Positions 1 through 8,949 of a DNA stretch of 64,000 nucleotides are shown here, in pieces. How positions within the stretch are numbered: the stretch's first letter is position 1; every line of letters starts with the position of its first letter. Made by a program: the position numbers and the translations under genes. This DNA comes from Diadophis punctatus similis (lineage: Eukaryota; Chordata; Lepidosauria; Squamata; Dipsadidae), in assembly GCA_023053685.1 (NCBI GenBank), contig JALIGW010000032.1:4978843-5042842 (forward strand), in the 5' to 3' direction. The notes under the pieces are model-generated. The model saw nothing but the letters and a program-made list of their open reading frames with translations, did not search any database and was not told the origin of the DNA.

Positions 1-88
1 TTTCTGGAATTTTCCAGCCAGGTTGGGTGATGGCCTGAGGTAGATGGATCTTCCAACTTCTCTAGGTTGTGCAGTGCGGTTATTTGTA
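1..88. other. Unassigned sequence
   Basis: No gene or repeat recognised. It ends at the TA dinucleotide that flanks the MITE beginning at 89. Confidence 0.5.
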
Positions 89-270
89 CAGGTATCCTCA
101 ACGTACGGCCACAATAGAGCTCAAAATTTCTGTTGCTAAGCGAGACATTTGCTAAGTGAACGTTGCTCCTTTTTACGACATTCCTTGCTGCAGTTGTTAA
201 GTGAATCGCTGCGCTTGTTAAGTTAGAGACAAGGTTGTTAAGTGAACTTGGCTTCCCTGATCACGTGACC
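89..270 (-). mobile_element. Tigger-like MITE, 5'-end fragment
   Basis: Begins CAGGTATCCTCAACGTACGG after a TA. It carries the family's typical text (TTGCTAAGCGAGACATTTG, GTTAAGTGAA, GATCACGTGACC). It stops in mid-element where the L2-type LINE begins. The family has CAGG termini, a TA target and internal CACTTAACAAC blocks, which I read as a non-autonomous TcMar-Tigger-type element (inference). Confidence 0.6.
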
Positions 271-1109
271 AGGAGGAGGCTGGATGCAACGGTCATTAAG
301 AGAGCCTGGAGTACAGGTTTCCCACAGGGCTGTGTCTTGAGTCTGCTACTGTTCACCTGGATGACCCACGACTGCTGTGCCAAACCTGCTACGAATCATA
401 TTGTGAAGTATGCGGATGACACGGCAGTGGAGGGACTTATCCGGGACGACAATGAAGATGCTTATAGGGAAGAGGTGAAGGCTCCAGTGGACTGGTGGAA
501 TAAAAGTAACCTGGTCCTAAATGTTAATAAAACAAAGGAGATCATTGTAGGTTTTAGAAAGAGCCGGCATGGTCATGCTCCACTCAGTATCCAGGATGCA
601 GCTGTAGAGGTGGTCAACAGAATTAAGTATCTGGGGGAGCAGATAACTAACAATCTGAACTGGTCTCTCCACCCATCATCCTTAGTGAAGCGTGCAAACC
701 AGCGTCTGCATTTCCTGCGTCGGATGAGGAGAGCACCTCTTTCTCCTTCTGTTCTGGCCACTTTTTACAGAGGCACGATGGAGAGTGTTTTAACAAACCG
801 CATCCCTGTTTGGTTTGGTGGCCGCAGAGCCTCAGATAGAAAGTCCCTACAGAGAGTGGTGAGGACAGCAGAGAAGATTATAGGAAGCTCGCTTTCCATT
901 ATTCGGGGTGCTGCTTTTAAGCGCTATGTGCTTAGAGCTCCAAGCATTGTTAGAGACCCCACACACCCACTTCACGGTCTGTTTTTGTTGCTCCCCCCCC
1001 TGGGAAGAGGATTCAAAGTATCTATAGCAGGACTACCAGATTCTGTAACAGCTTTGTTCCCTAGCTAGGCCATCCGTCTGGTAAACTTGCAAGATTCGTT
1101 TCTCTCGCC
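271..1109 (+). mobile_element. L2-type LINE reverse transcriptase fragment (broken)
   Basis: An open stretch ending at TAG 1066-1068 encodes the second half of a non-LTR reverse transcriptase: an FPQGCVLS block (about 319-342), the catalytic YADD box at 409-420, then the typical NVNKTKEIIVGFRKS, IKYLGEQIT, LVKRANQRLHFLRR and LQRVVRTAEKIIG blocks. The 5' part (endonuclease and RT palm start) is absent. Some residues between PQG and YADD look deleted. The 3' end resumes after a hAT insertion at 1430. No function is expected. Confidence 0.7.
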
Positions 1110-1429
1110 CAGAGGTGGGTTCCTGCCTGTTTTTGCCGGTGCGGTTAATAGCTGTTGTTCGGCGCAGAGCCAAAGATGCTGCTGCCGTTCGCGGCGCGGG
1201 AGCTTTCCCCGGGCGCTGCCGCCGCCCAATGGACACCACTGTTTGCGTTCTTTTGCCCTCTGCGCATGCAGAATGCTTTGCGCATGCGCAGAGGGCAAAA
1301 GAACGCAAACGGTGTCCATGTGGGCGGCGGCAGCGCCAGGGGAAAGCCTCTGCGCCGCAAACGGCAGCAGCGTCTTTGGCTCTGCGCCGAACAACAGCTA
1401 TTAACCGCACCGGCAGGAACCCACCTCTG
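1110..1429. mobile_element. Foldback hAT-type MITE with 8-bp target duplication
   Basis: Starts CAGAGGTGGGTTCC and ends GGAACCCACCTCTG, flanked by identical 8-bp copies CTCTCGCC (1102-1109 and 1430-1437). The whole 320 bp is an inverted repeat. Its centre holds TTTTGCCCTCTGCGCATG opposite its complement, so it can fold into a long hairpin. No ORF of its own. A close relative is at 31566-31852. Confidence 0.8.
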
Positions 1430-1517
1430 CTCTCGCCATGTACATGTATACATCCAAACTAGACAGTTCTGTTCTGTTCTGTTCTGTTCTGTTCTGTTCT
1501 GTTCTGTTCTGTTCTGT

Positions 1518-1575
<58 letters not shown>

Positions 1576-1712
1576 CATGTTTATGTTTATGTTTTGTTTA
1601 TGTTAGAGGTGGAGACCCTTTGAGAGCTGTATGCAATGTAATTTCATTTTAATTTATGCCGATTAGTGGACATTCAAAGTGACAACAAAGTTATTCTAAG
1701 TCTTCAAAGTCT
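1430..1712 (+). mobile_element. L2-type LINE 3' UTR with pentanucleotide and TC repeats
   Basis: Resumes the LINE after the hAT target duplication. It holds (GTTCT)n at about 1466-1520 and (TC)n at about 1521-1571, then a segment typical of L2 3' UTRs (GGTGGAGACCCTTTGAGAGC, TGCAATGTAATTTCATTTTA), and an end with ACAACAAAGTTATTCTAAG. Reading frames here are repeat artefacts. Confidence 0.55.
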
Positions 1713-2250
1713 AAGAGTGAAAAACGGTCATAAGTTACTTTTTTCAGTGCCGTTGTAACGTTTTAACAGAATAACAGAGTTGGAAGGGACATAAGAGGCC
1801 TCCTAGCCCACCCCCCTGCCCAAGGGTCTATGACAATTCACCGCAGCCAACCAACAGCAAGGGGGGTGGACTAGAAGACCTCCAAGGTCCCTTCCAATTC
1901 TGTTATTCTGTTAATCAGTGCAACGGCTTGCCTCCAGAAGTTACAGGTCCTCCATCACTGGAGCTTTTGAAGAAGAGATTGGACAGCCATTTTGTCTGAA
2001 ATTGAATAGGGTTTTCTGCTTAAGAAGGGGGTTGGACTAGAAGACCTCCAAGGTCCCTTCCAATTCTGTTAATTGTTGAATGGAAGGGCTTGCCTCCAGA
2101 AGCTGTGGCTGCTCCATCACTGGAGGATTTTAAGAAGAGATTGGACAACCATTTATCTGAAATGGTATAAGGTCTCCTGCTTGAACAGGGGGTTGGACTA
2201 GAAGACTGCCACGTTTAGCAACAGAAGTTTCCGTCATAAGTCGAGGACGG
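1713..2250. mobile_element. CR1 3' ends flanked by Tigger-like MITE scraps
   Basis: 1715-1761 is a MITE scrap (AACGGTCATAAGTTAC). 1766-1838 is a CR1 3' end on minus. 1855-2212 holds three successive CR1 3' tails on plus (1857-1914, 1915-2074, 2075-2212), each ending in GGTTGGACTAGAAGAC with or without the following CTCCAAGGTCCCTTCCAA. 2209-2250 is another MITE end. The serial tails suggest tandem duplication or repeated insertion. Confidence 0.65.
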
Positions 2251-2562
2251 CCTGCCTTTGCTGCTGAAGTTTGGGTTGGGTTTTTTTGTTGATTAAATGG
2301 TTTTGAAGGCACCGGGGAGAAAGACTGCAGATGGGGTGGGACCTGCTCAGTTTTTTTCCACACTTGTCAAACACACACCTTGACATGCCACACCTGAGCA
2401 GGCGCCTGGGTATTTCTGCGTAGACCTGTTTACCTGACCGGGGCGTAACCTGAAGATGTTGCAAAATGATGGGGTTCTCTTCCCCCCCCTTCCCCATTTC
2501 CCACTCCCTTCTCACCCCTCTCTGAGGTCAGGCGAGGCATTGTGTGTTTTTAATCACATACA
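2251..2562. other. Unassigned sequence
   Basis: Mixed-composition DNA with a C-run near 2485. No ORF, repeat family or regulatory pattern recognised. Confidence 0.4.
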
Positions 2563-2940
2563 GATAGTCGACAACTTAACAGCTGTTCTTTAGTGGCCCT
2601 TCAGAGTTAAGAATGGCACGGAAAAAAGTGAGGTATGTCCAGTTCTCGCACTTATGACCATTGCAACATTCCGACGGTCTTGTGATCAAAGTTTGGGCTC
2701 TTGGCAACTCACGCACAATGACACATAAACAAATACAATTTTACGGCTTACGTCGACAAAGGAGCTCAAGATTTAGGTTGTTAGGTGAGACATTGGTTCA
2801 GAGAGCTTTGGCCCATTTTACGACCTTCCTTGCCACAGTTGCTAAGTGAATCACTGCAGTAACCCGGTTGTTAAGTGAATCTGGTTTCTCCCTTGACTTT
2901 GCTTGTCAGAAGGTCGCAAAAGGGCGTCATAAAACGAATC
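2563..2940. mobile_element. Degenerate Tigger-like MITE
   Basis: Shows the family blocks CGCACTTATGACCATTGCAA, GTTAAGTGAATC, TGACTTTGCTTGTCAGAAGG and GGTCGCAAAAGG in a decayed order, with an apparent junction near 2700-2733 between two partial copies. It is cut at about 2940 by the LTR-like segment. Confidence 0.5.
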
Positions 2941-3453
2941 CCAATAGAAAAAAACAGGAGACAGTAATACAATAAACAATTCTTACTTTAAGATTCAGAG
3001 GTCTATTTCATGAGCAATTTAGAACATGAACAGCCATCATAGCATTACTTACATCAATAGCACATTGCAATGAGGTCCAGAGACAATCGCTAGATCCAGC
3101 AAGGAATAGTTACGGCCGGTGGCCATGATGTGAGACCCATCTTCTTTTATACCTTTCTTCTCACAGCTCCCCCAGTAAATGGAATTTTATTGAGGTTGCT
3201 TCCTTGTTCTCTCCTACTGACCGTCTGTTAACACATACATCAGCGGTGGGTCGCTCCCGGTTCGGTGAACCGGTAGCGGCGGTGGGAGGCTCCGCCCACC
3301 CACCAGGGATGCTTCTGTGCATGCGTAGAAGCGTCTTGCCCGCCCGCCCGAGCGAACCTGTAGTGACGGGATTTACAACCCACTACTGACATACATATGA
3401 GTTCATCGGAAATCCTCCACCATTTGCTATTTTCAGTTCCCTATTTCCTAACA
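2941..3453 (-). mobile_element. Possible solo LTR (minus strand), interrupted by a hAT MITE
   Basis: On the minus strand it begins TGTTAGGAAATAGG (from 3453), has a TATA box TATAAAAG (complement at 3144-3151) in the middle, and a 3' part with AATTGTTTATTGTATTACTG resembling an LTR R/U5 region. Length, promoter position and TG start fit an LTR. I could not find a clean CA end or a target duplication. A hAT MITE sits inside it at 3241-3388. No coding region is attached. Confidence 0.35.
3241..3388. mobile_element. hAT-type MITE with perfect 8-bp target duplication
   Basis: Starts CAGCGGTGGGTCGC, ends AACCCACTACTG, flanked by ACATACAT at 3233-3240 and 3389-3396. Internal TTCGGTGAACCGG and GCGTAGAAGCGTC give partial hairpins. 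148 bp, non-coding. Confidence 0.8.
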
Positions 3454-3660
3454 TCTTTGATGTTCCTAATCAAAACTAACTGCTAAAACTACGTACTTTA
3501 CAGATTCAAATTGCAATGTTGGGCTAGCACAGCAAATTACAAATATTACGTTATCCTTAGGAAATCATTCTGGCTGGTACTTTATTATATAGCAATTCAT
3601 TTGAGGCTTGTTAGCTTTTTGAGGCCTATACATATATTTTGGTTCAATCATGACATAGCA
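3454..3660. other. Unassigned AT-rich sequence
   Basis: No repeat or gene recognised. It ends in the 8-bp flank ACATAGCA of the next hAT element. Confidence 0.4.
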
Positions 3661-4452
3661 CAGTGATGGATAATCTTTTTGTCGTTTTGTGCCGAAAGCG
3701 TGCGCGCGAGTGCCGGCACCCATAATGCAATGTGCACCCCCCGTGCATGCGCGCACGGCCCCTGCACATGTGCCCACCCCTCAAATGCGCACAGCCCCCC
3801 TGCAAATGCGCCCCGTGCCCCATTTTGGGCCTGGAAAGCCCGCTGCACCAACCTTTGCCAGTGCGAATGGCCTGCCGCCACAGCCTCTTTGCAGAGGCCG
3901 CGGCAGCTCCTCCTCCTGCCAGCCTCGTGCTCCGGCTAGCATCCAGCCAGCCATGCCTGGGCTCCCTCAGCGGCAGCCCACATGGGTTTATTGAGTGCAG
4001 TGCAGCTTCGGGGCCCTTCCTGGCAGCGGGCAGGCAGGCAGGCACAGGGGAGCAACTGGCGGCAGAACTCCTGGCTGGCAAGGGGGTGGATGTCCCGGGG
4101 CTACATGCAGGCACTCATGCTAAGAGGAGCTGCCAAGTGGGCATGCGCGCACCAGGAAATGAACTTCTGGTTTCCGGCGCATGAATGTGCACCAGCTAGT
4201 CTTCTGATTAGTGGCGCGCATGCGTGCGCGACAATCAGCTGGCCGGCTGATCTTCCGGTTTCTAGCACTGCTGCACGCGTGAAGGCCAGCTGATTGTTGC
4301 AGGTGCATGTGTGCCAGTAACCAGAAGACTAGCTGGCCGGTGCGCATGCGTGCACCAGAAACCTGGAAGAGGAATGGGTGACACTGCGCGTGCCAAGCGA
4401 CATGGCTCTGCGTGCCACTTCCGGCACGCATGCCATAGGTTTGCCATCACGG
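3661..4452. mobile_element. hAT-type element of the CAGTGATGG family, 792 bp
   Basis: Begins CAGTGATGGATAATC and ends TTTGCCATCACGG. Flanks are ACATAGCA (3653-3660) and ACCTAGCA (4453-4460), one mismatch. GC-rich interior with many CATGCGCGC-type words. Members of the same family occur at 16951-17395 and 43146-43582. Open frames across it are GC artefacts. Confidence 0.7.
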
Positions 4453-4477
4453 ACCTAGCAGTTGTTTTCCTACAAGG

Positions 4478-4680
4478 GGAATCACGTGACCCACGGGGAC
4501 ACTGCAGCCGTCGTAAGTACGAGTCAGTCAGTTGCCAAGCGTCTGAATTTTGATCACGTCACCGTGGGGATACTGCAACGGTCGTAAGTGTGAAACATGG
4601 TTGTAAGTCACTTCAGTGTCATTGTAGCTTTGAACGGTCACTAAACGAACCGTTGATAAGTCGAAGACTGCCTGTATAAG
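4478..4680 (+). mobile_element. Tigger-like MITE, 3' half
   Basis: Contains AATCACGTGACCC, TTGCCAAGCGTCTGAATTTT, GAACGGTCACTAAACGAACC and the terminal AAGTCGAAGACTGCCTGTA. The 5' half is missing. Confidence 0.65.
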
Positions 4681-4974
4681 AGGCTTAAGGTTAAAATAGC
4701 CGGAGGCAGACATAGATAGAACTAAAATAATTAAAGAATCGTCTTTTTTAAAAGGTGCCATTTTGTGGCCTCCTCCTTAGTTTTTGGAGTGGGATCTTTA
4801 GTTCTTTAGAATATCCAGCCTGGAGATAATTAATGCTAGAATTAAAAATAGGACCTAGTTCAGTATAGTGCACTAGGTGGCAGATATAAGCCTTTTTCAA
4901 AGGGAACTCCGGCATTAATTTCCTAAGACCCATGTCAAAATTGAACATTTTCTAGGCTGTGGCTAGGAGAACAT
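4681..4974. other. Unassigned sequence
   Basis: No recognisable repeat or coding sequence. Two short frames on the minus strand have no family resemblance. Confidence 0.4.
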
Positions 4975-5380
4975 CAGAGGTGGGATTCCCATAATTTTCC
5001 TACCGGTTCGCCCATGTGAGCCCTCGCTTTGGTCGTGCGCACGCCTTCTGCACAGGCGTGTGGCCTTCAGTGCATGTGCTTTGGTCGTGCGCGCGGCTTG
5101 CACGCATGCGCACGGCTTGAAAATGTGGCTAAATAGGATGCCATAGTGCTGGGGCTTGTATATAAATAGGGAGAAAAATCTCACTCCCTTGTAGCACTGA
5201 GGATGTTCCCTAGATGGGTCGTGAAATGGGACCCCACAGTTCTCCTCCTCCTCCTCCTCCTCCTCCTCCTCCTCCTCCTCCTCCTCCTCCTCCTCCTCCT
5301 CCTCCTCTCCCCAAACCCCACTCCCTTCTAGCACTGAGGTTGTTACCTAGTTGGGTCAGGAAACGTCTGCAAGAAGTGTA
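4975..5380. mobile_element. Partial hAT MITE followed by Penelope-like modules and (CTC)n
   Basis: 4975 starts a CAGAGGTGGGATTC hAT-type end whose other end is lost. From about 5170 a decayed Penelope-like terminal module (GCACTGAGGATGTTCCC), then (CTC)n at about 5240-5307, then a second module with GTTACCTAGTTGGGTCAGG and AAACGTCTGCAAG (5315-5378). The trinucleotide array between two modules recurs at 15270-15320, 15660-15700 and 46689-46752. Confidence 0.5.
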
Positions 5381-5617
5381 TTTTGTTTTTAAAATAAATT
5401 TCATTGAAATTATAATAATGCAATTTATACAAAAGTAAAGTAAAAAGAGTAGGGCAATTGGAAAGGATAAGAAAGGAAGAGAAATACGAAATAAAGTGGA
5501 AAGATTAAAAAAAAGATTAGATTTCAGTGCAGTAAAATACAGAATAAAATTACAGCCTCGACTTTTTTTCTTTTACATGCTTATTAATTGCATAGCCATT
5601 TCTATAATAACAAAGTA
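5381..5617 (-). mobile_element. L1-like 3' UTR fragment
   Basis: AT-rich segment whose left edge, TTTTAAAATAAATTTCATTG, resembles the inverted poly(A)-proximal end of the L1 copies at 41752 and 48690. No coding part; family by resemblance only. Confidence 0.4.
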
Positions 5618-6013
5618 TAAGTAGTCCTTGACTTACGACCATTTAGTGACCGTTAAAAGTTACAACAGCACTGAAAAAAACGGACTTATGACCGTTTTTC
5701 ATATTATGTCCGTTGCAGCGTCCCTGCGTTCAGGTGATCAAAATTCAGACGTGTGGCAACTGACTCATATTTATGACGGTTGCAACGTCCCGGGGTCACT
5801 TTTGATCCCCTTTTGCGACCTTCCAACCTGCAAAGTCAACAAGGGAAGCCAGATTCCCTTAACAGCCGTGTTACTAGTTTTAACCACTGCAGTGATTCAC
5901 TTAACAACTGCGGCAAGAAAGGTCGTAAAATGGGACAGAATTCACTTAACAACTGTCTGGCTCGGCAATAGAAATTTTGGGCTCAATTGTGGTCGTAAGC
6001 CGAGGACTACCTG
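5618..6013 (+). mobile_element. Full-length Tigger-like MITE flanked by TA
   Basis: 396 bp between TA (5616-5617) and TA (6014-6015). Terminal inverted repeats AGTAGTCCTTGACTTACGAC and AAGCCGAGGACTACCTG. Interior carries GTTACAACAGCACTGAAAAA, GATCCCCTTTTGCGACC and CACTTAACAACTG blocks. It is one of the few copies in the window that looks complete, so it is a good reference for the family. Confidence 0.7.
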
Positions 6014-6551
6014 TAGCCGAATCGATCCAACCAAGATTCAAAAAGTTCATTTGTTTTTCCTGTTTCTGGAAAAAGAGCAGAAGGTGAAGCAAAACCAGCT
6101 CTGTTATTTTCTCTCATTGAAAGCAGCCAATTTTGCCGTGTCTGGCAGCTCCATCCCAATTGTGTACTTTTGATTAAGAGAGTTTTCCCTCACTTCCTTT
6201 TAAATGGCAGAGGCCCGTTTCCAGCTCAAAATCCTGTTTGGCCACTTGCCTTGCAGGACAAAGAAAATAAATCCTGGCCGAGAAATTATCCTGAAAATTA
6301 ACCGGATTAGATTTCAGAAAGAACAGCCCTGCCTTTTGAGCTCAAACAGCTGTCTTTGCAGTATCAACATGTGAAAAACAGAAATTTATGCTGAAAGGAA
6401 GAAGGTTAATGGGCTAAGGGACCCCAACCCGAGCAGGTTATCTACTGACCAGATGATTATCAAAATTAGGCCAGTTTGAAGAGGTCCATGCGGGGCTGCC
6501 CTTGGAGACTGTTCAGGGGCTTCAGCTGGTGCCAAAGACCGTGCAAATAAA
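6014..6551. other. Unassigned sequence
   Basis: Ordinary-composition DNA without a recognisable exon or repeat. I looked for the missing upstream NOL6 exon here and did not find one. Confidence 0.4.
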
Positions 6552-6913
6552 GGAGAATATTTGTAGCTGGGGGGTTGAACTGGGGGGGCTTCTGAGTTTG
6601 GTTGTTTTCCTTTCAGAAGTAACATCATCAGTTCTAGAAGGGAGGGGGGATTGTAGAATGGAGGAGGAGGAGGAGGACGGTGGGGTCCTTGGTGCCCTCT
6701 GAGCTTGGTTGTTTTCTTGCAGACATTTCGTTACCCAATTAGGTAGCATCTTCGGTGCTAGAAATGTTAGGGTTAGAATGGGCAAAGCTCACTCCCTGCT
6801 AGTGCTGATGATGTTACCTAATTGGGTCATGAAACGTCTGTAAGAAAACAAGCAATCTCAGAGAACACCAAGAACTCCATATTTCAACCCTGCAGTACAA
6901 ATATTATCCTCTA
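6552..6913. mobile_element. Penelope-like terminal modules in inverted arrangement
   Basis: Three modules: minus at about 6575-6650 (deleted core), minus at 6681-6785 (TTTCGTTACCCAATTAGG), and plus at 6786-6905 (intact CTGATGATGTTACC, then the CAGAGAACACCAAG tail). A short GAGGAGG tract separates the first two. Confidence 0.55.
6795..6848 (+). ncRNA. Hammerhead-ribozyme-like motif (plus-strand copy)
   Basis: CTGATGA at 6805-6811, a 19-base foldable spacer with GTTACC and GGGT arms, GAAAC at 6831-6835 and the GTC triplet right after. Helix I pairing is weaker than in the minus-strand copy at 9193-9242 because of substitutions. It lies opposite a minus-strand copy (about 6710-6765), giving an inverted pair. 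Confidence 0.35.
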
Positions 6914-7435
<522 letters not shown>

Positions 7436-7765
7436 TAAACACAAGCCTAATAAAGAACCACCAAGAACATTCACAGTAACATTGACCAGGCAAGCAACTT
7501 GTACATAAACATAGGTAACACTGATGAAGTTACCTAGTTAGATAATGAAACATCTGCAAGAAAACCACCAACCTCAGAAAGCATCAGAAACCCCACAGTT
7601 CTCCTTCTCTCCTCCACCTCCTCCTCTTCAACCCCCCCTCCCTTCTAGCAGTGATGACGTTACCTAGTTGGGTCATGAAACGTCTGCAACAAAACCACCC
7701 AGCTCAGAGAGCACCAAGGACCCCACCGTTCAACCCTGAGCTACAAACATTCTCTCTTGTTATAA
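7436..7765 (+). mobile_element. Penelope-like 3' region and two terminal modules
   Basis: 7436-7515 matches the stretch that follows the Penelope-like ORF end at 20790 (AACCACCAAGAACATTC, TTGTACATAAAC), then modules at 7516-7580 and 7640-7700 with GTTACCTAGTT and GAAACGTCTGCAA, and a CACCAAGGACCCCACCG tail. Confidence 0.55.
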
Positions 7766-8240
7766 ATGAGTATCTGTAACATAAACACCCCACTCTGGCC
7801 CTTACAAAACCTCTCTCTCATGACAATTCTGCCTTCTTGGCATTATTTCTCGGGGCTCAGAGAGTCAAGAGGCTCAATCAGGAGACATTATTATTATTAA
7901 GACTTCAGGGATGCTCAGCTAAATGTGATAATCAGTTCTGGACCCCGGGGCAGTCGAGTTAACAAAAGCTGCCCTCCTAGACGGATGCATGAAAATCTGC
8001 GTTGTGCGTCTACGTGAGGGATACATCAAAGCCAGATCTAGGCTGGGCCAGCTTGGTTCTTAACGAAATGCAGGCCCTTTGATTAAATCGCCCCATTAAG
8101 TCTTTGCTGCCTTGAAATGCAAAAATTTATGCCAGAAAAACCTGTTCTCTTTCCATCCTTTGGAGGGGGATTTCCCCCTCCCAACACGTTTGCCTTGTCA
8201 TTCCCTTTTTTTTAATTAGTGTAGTATATTGTAAGAGACA
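7766..8240. other. Unassigned sequence
   Basis: No repeat or coding pattern that I can support. Confidence 0.4.
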
Positions 8241-8690
8241 AACATAGACAAGGCAGCAGTGTCACTACAGGGAAAATTTATGGTCATCCATCAAGGCTTT
8301 CGTGCATAAGGCGGGACTAGAACTCAACGTCTACCAATGATTGGCCCAAGTCACCTAGCCAGCTTTCATGCCTAAGGTGGGACTAGAACTCAGTGTCTCC
8401 TGGTGATTGGCCAAAAGTCACCCATTTGGCTTTGATGCCACGGCGGGACTAGAATTCACCATCTCCTGGTGATTCACCGAAAGTTACCCAACTGGCTTTC
8501 GTGCCTAAAGCAGGCTAGAACTCACCGTCTCCTGGTGATTGGCCCAAAGTCACCCAGCCATCTTTCGTGCCTGAGGCGGGACTAGAACTCACTGTCTCCT
8601 GGTGATTGGCCCAACGTCACCCAGCCGGCTTTCGTGCCTACGGCGGGACTAGAACTCACCGTCTCCCACTTTCTAGGCCGGTGCCTTAAA
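8241..8690 (-). repeat. 66-67 bp VNTR of a squamate SINE/L2-like segment
   Basis: Six units with GACTAGAACTCA recurring near 8315, 8381, 8447, 8514, 8580 and 8647. Each unit has TCTCCTGGTGATTGGCC and AAAGTCACCCAGCC. The same unit array occurs on the opposite strand at 25756-26150, where it runs into a conserved 3' tail, and in shorter form at 46890-47060. It resembles the conserved-tail part of CORE/L2-type elements (inference). Confidence 0.6.
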
Positions 8691-8824
8691 CTCTAGCTCA
8701 AACTGTCTGTCTCTCCCTTTGAATTTTGCTAACCTTATGATTGCACATAAATGTTTAAATGCAAAAGCAATTCAGGAATGGACAACTGTCTTCTGATATG
8801 GTGACTTTTTGATTTTTCCTCCAG
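8691..8824. other. Intronic sequence upstream of the first visible NOL6 exon
   Basis: Pyrimidine-rich stretches lead to the acceptor at 8823-8824. No repeat recognised. Confidence 0.5.
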
Positions 8825-8949
8825 AGGCAGATTATGTAGCAATCAGAAACCACTTCATGGAAGCTCGGCCACGTCTCCCGGCCATGTTCATTGCTACCCC
8901 GAAAGACCAGAAATTATCAGTGTGGACCAGAGAGAAGCCATCACCTCAG
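8825..8949 (+). CDS. NOL6: NOL6 exon (C-terminal part, fifth from last)
   Basis: NOL6 (nucleolar protein 6, the animal Nrap/Utp22 family) works in the nucleolus in the 90S/small-subunit processome that matures 18S rRNA. The exon follows a pyrimidine-rich tract ending CCTCCAG and ends before the donor GTATGT. Its first two bases complete a split codon (Glu); then 41 codons follow, including PAMFIATPKDQK, a stretch I recognise from vertebrate NOL6. It ends on a whole codon (Gln), so the junction to the next exon is phase 0. The preceding exon ends with one base of a codon; I could not find it in 1-8824. The reading frame is open but has no start, as expected for an internal exon. Confidence 0.85.

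Noticed and set aside
3644..4453. Several overlapping 100-156 residue frames
   Set aside because: They lie within a GC-rich hAT element with clear ends and an 8-bp duplication; frames occur on both strands.
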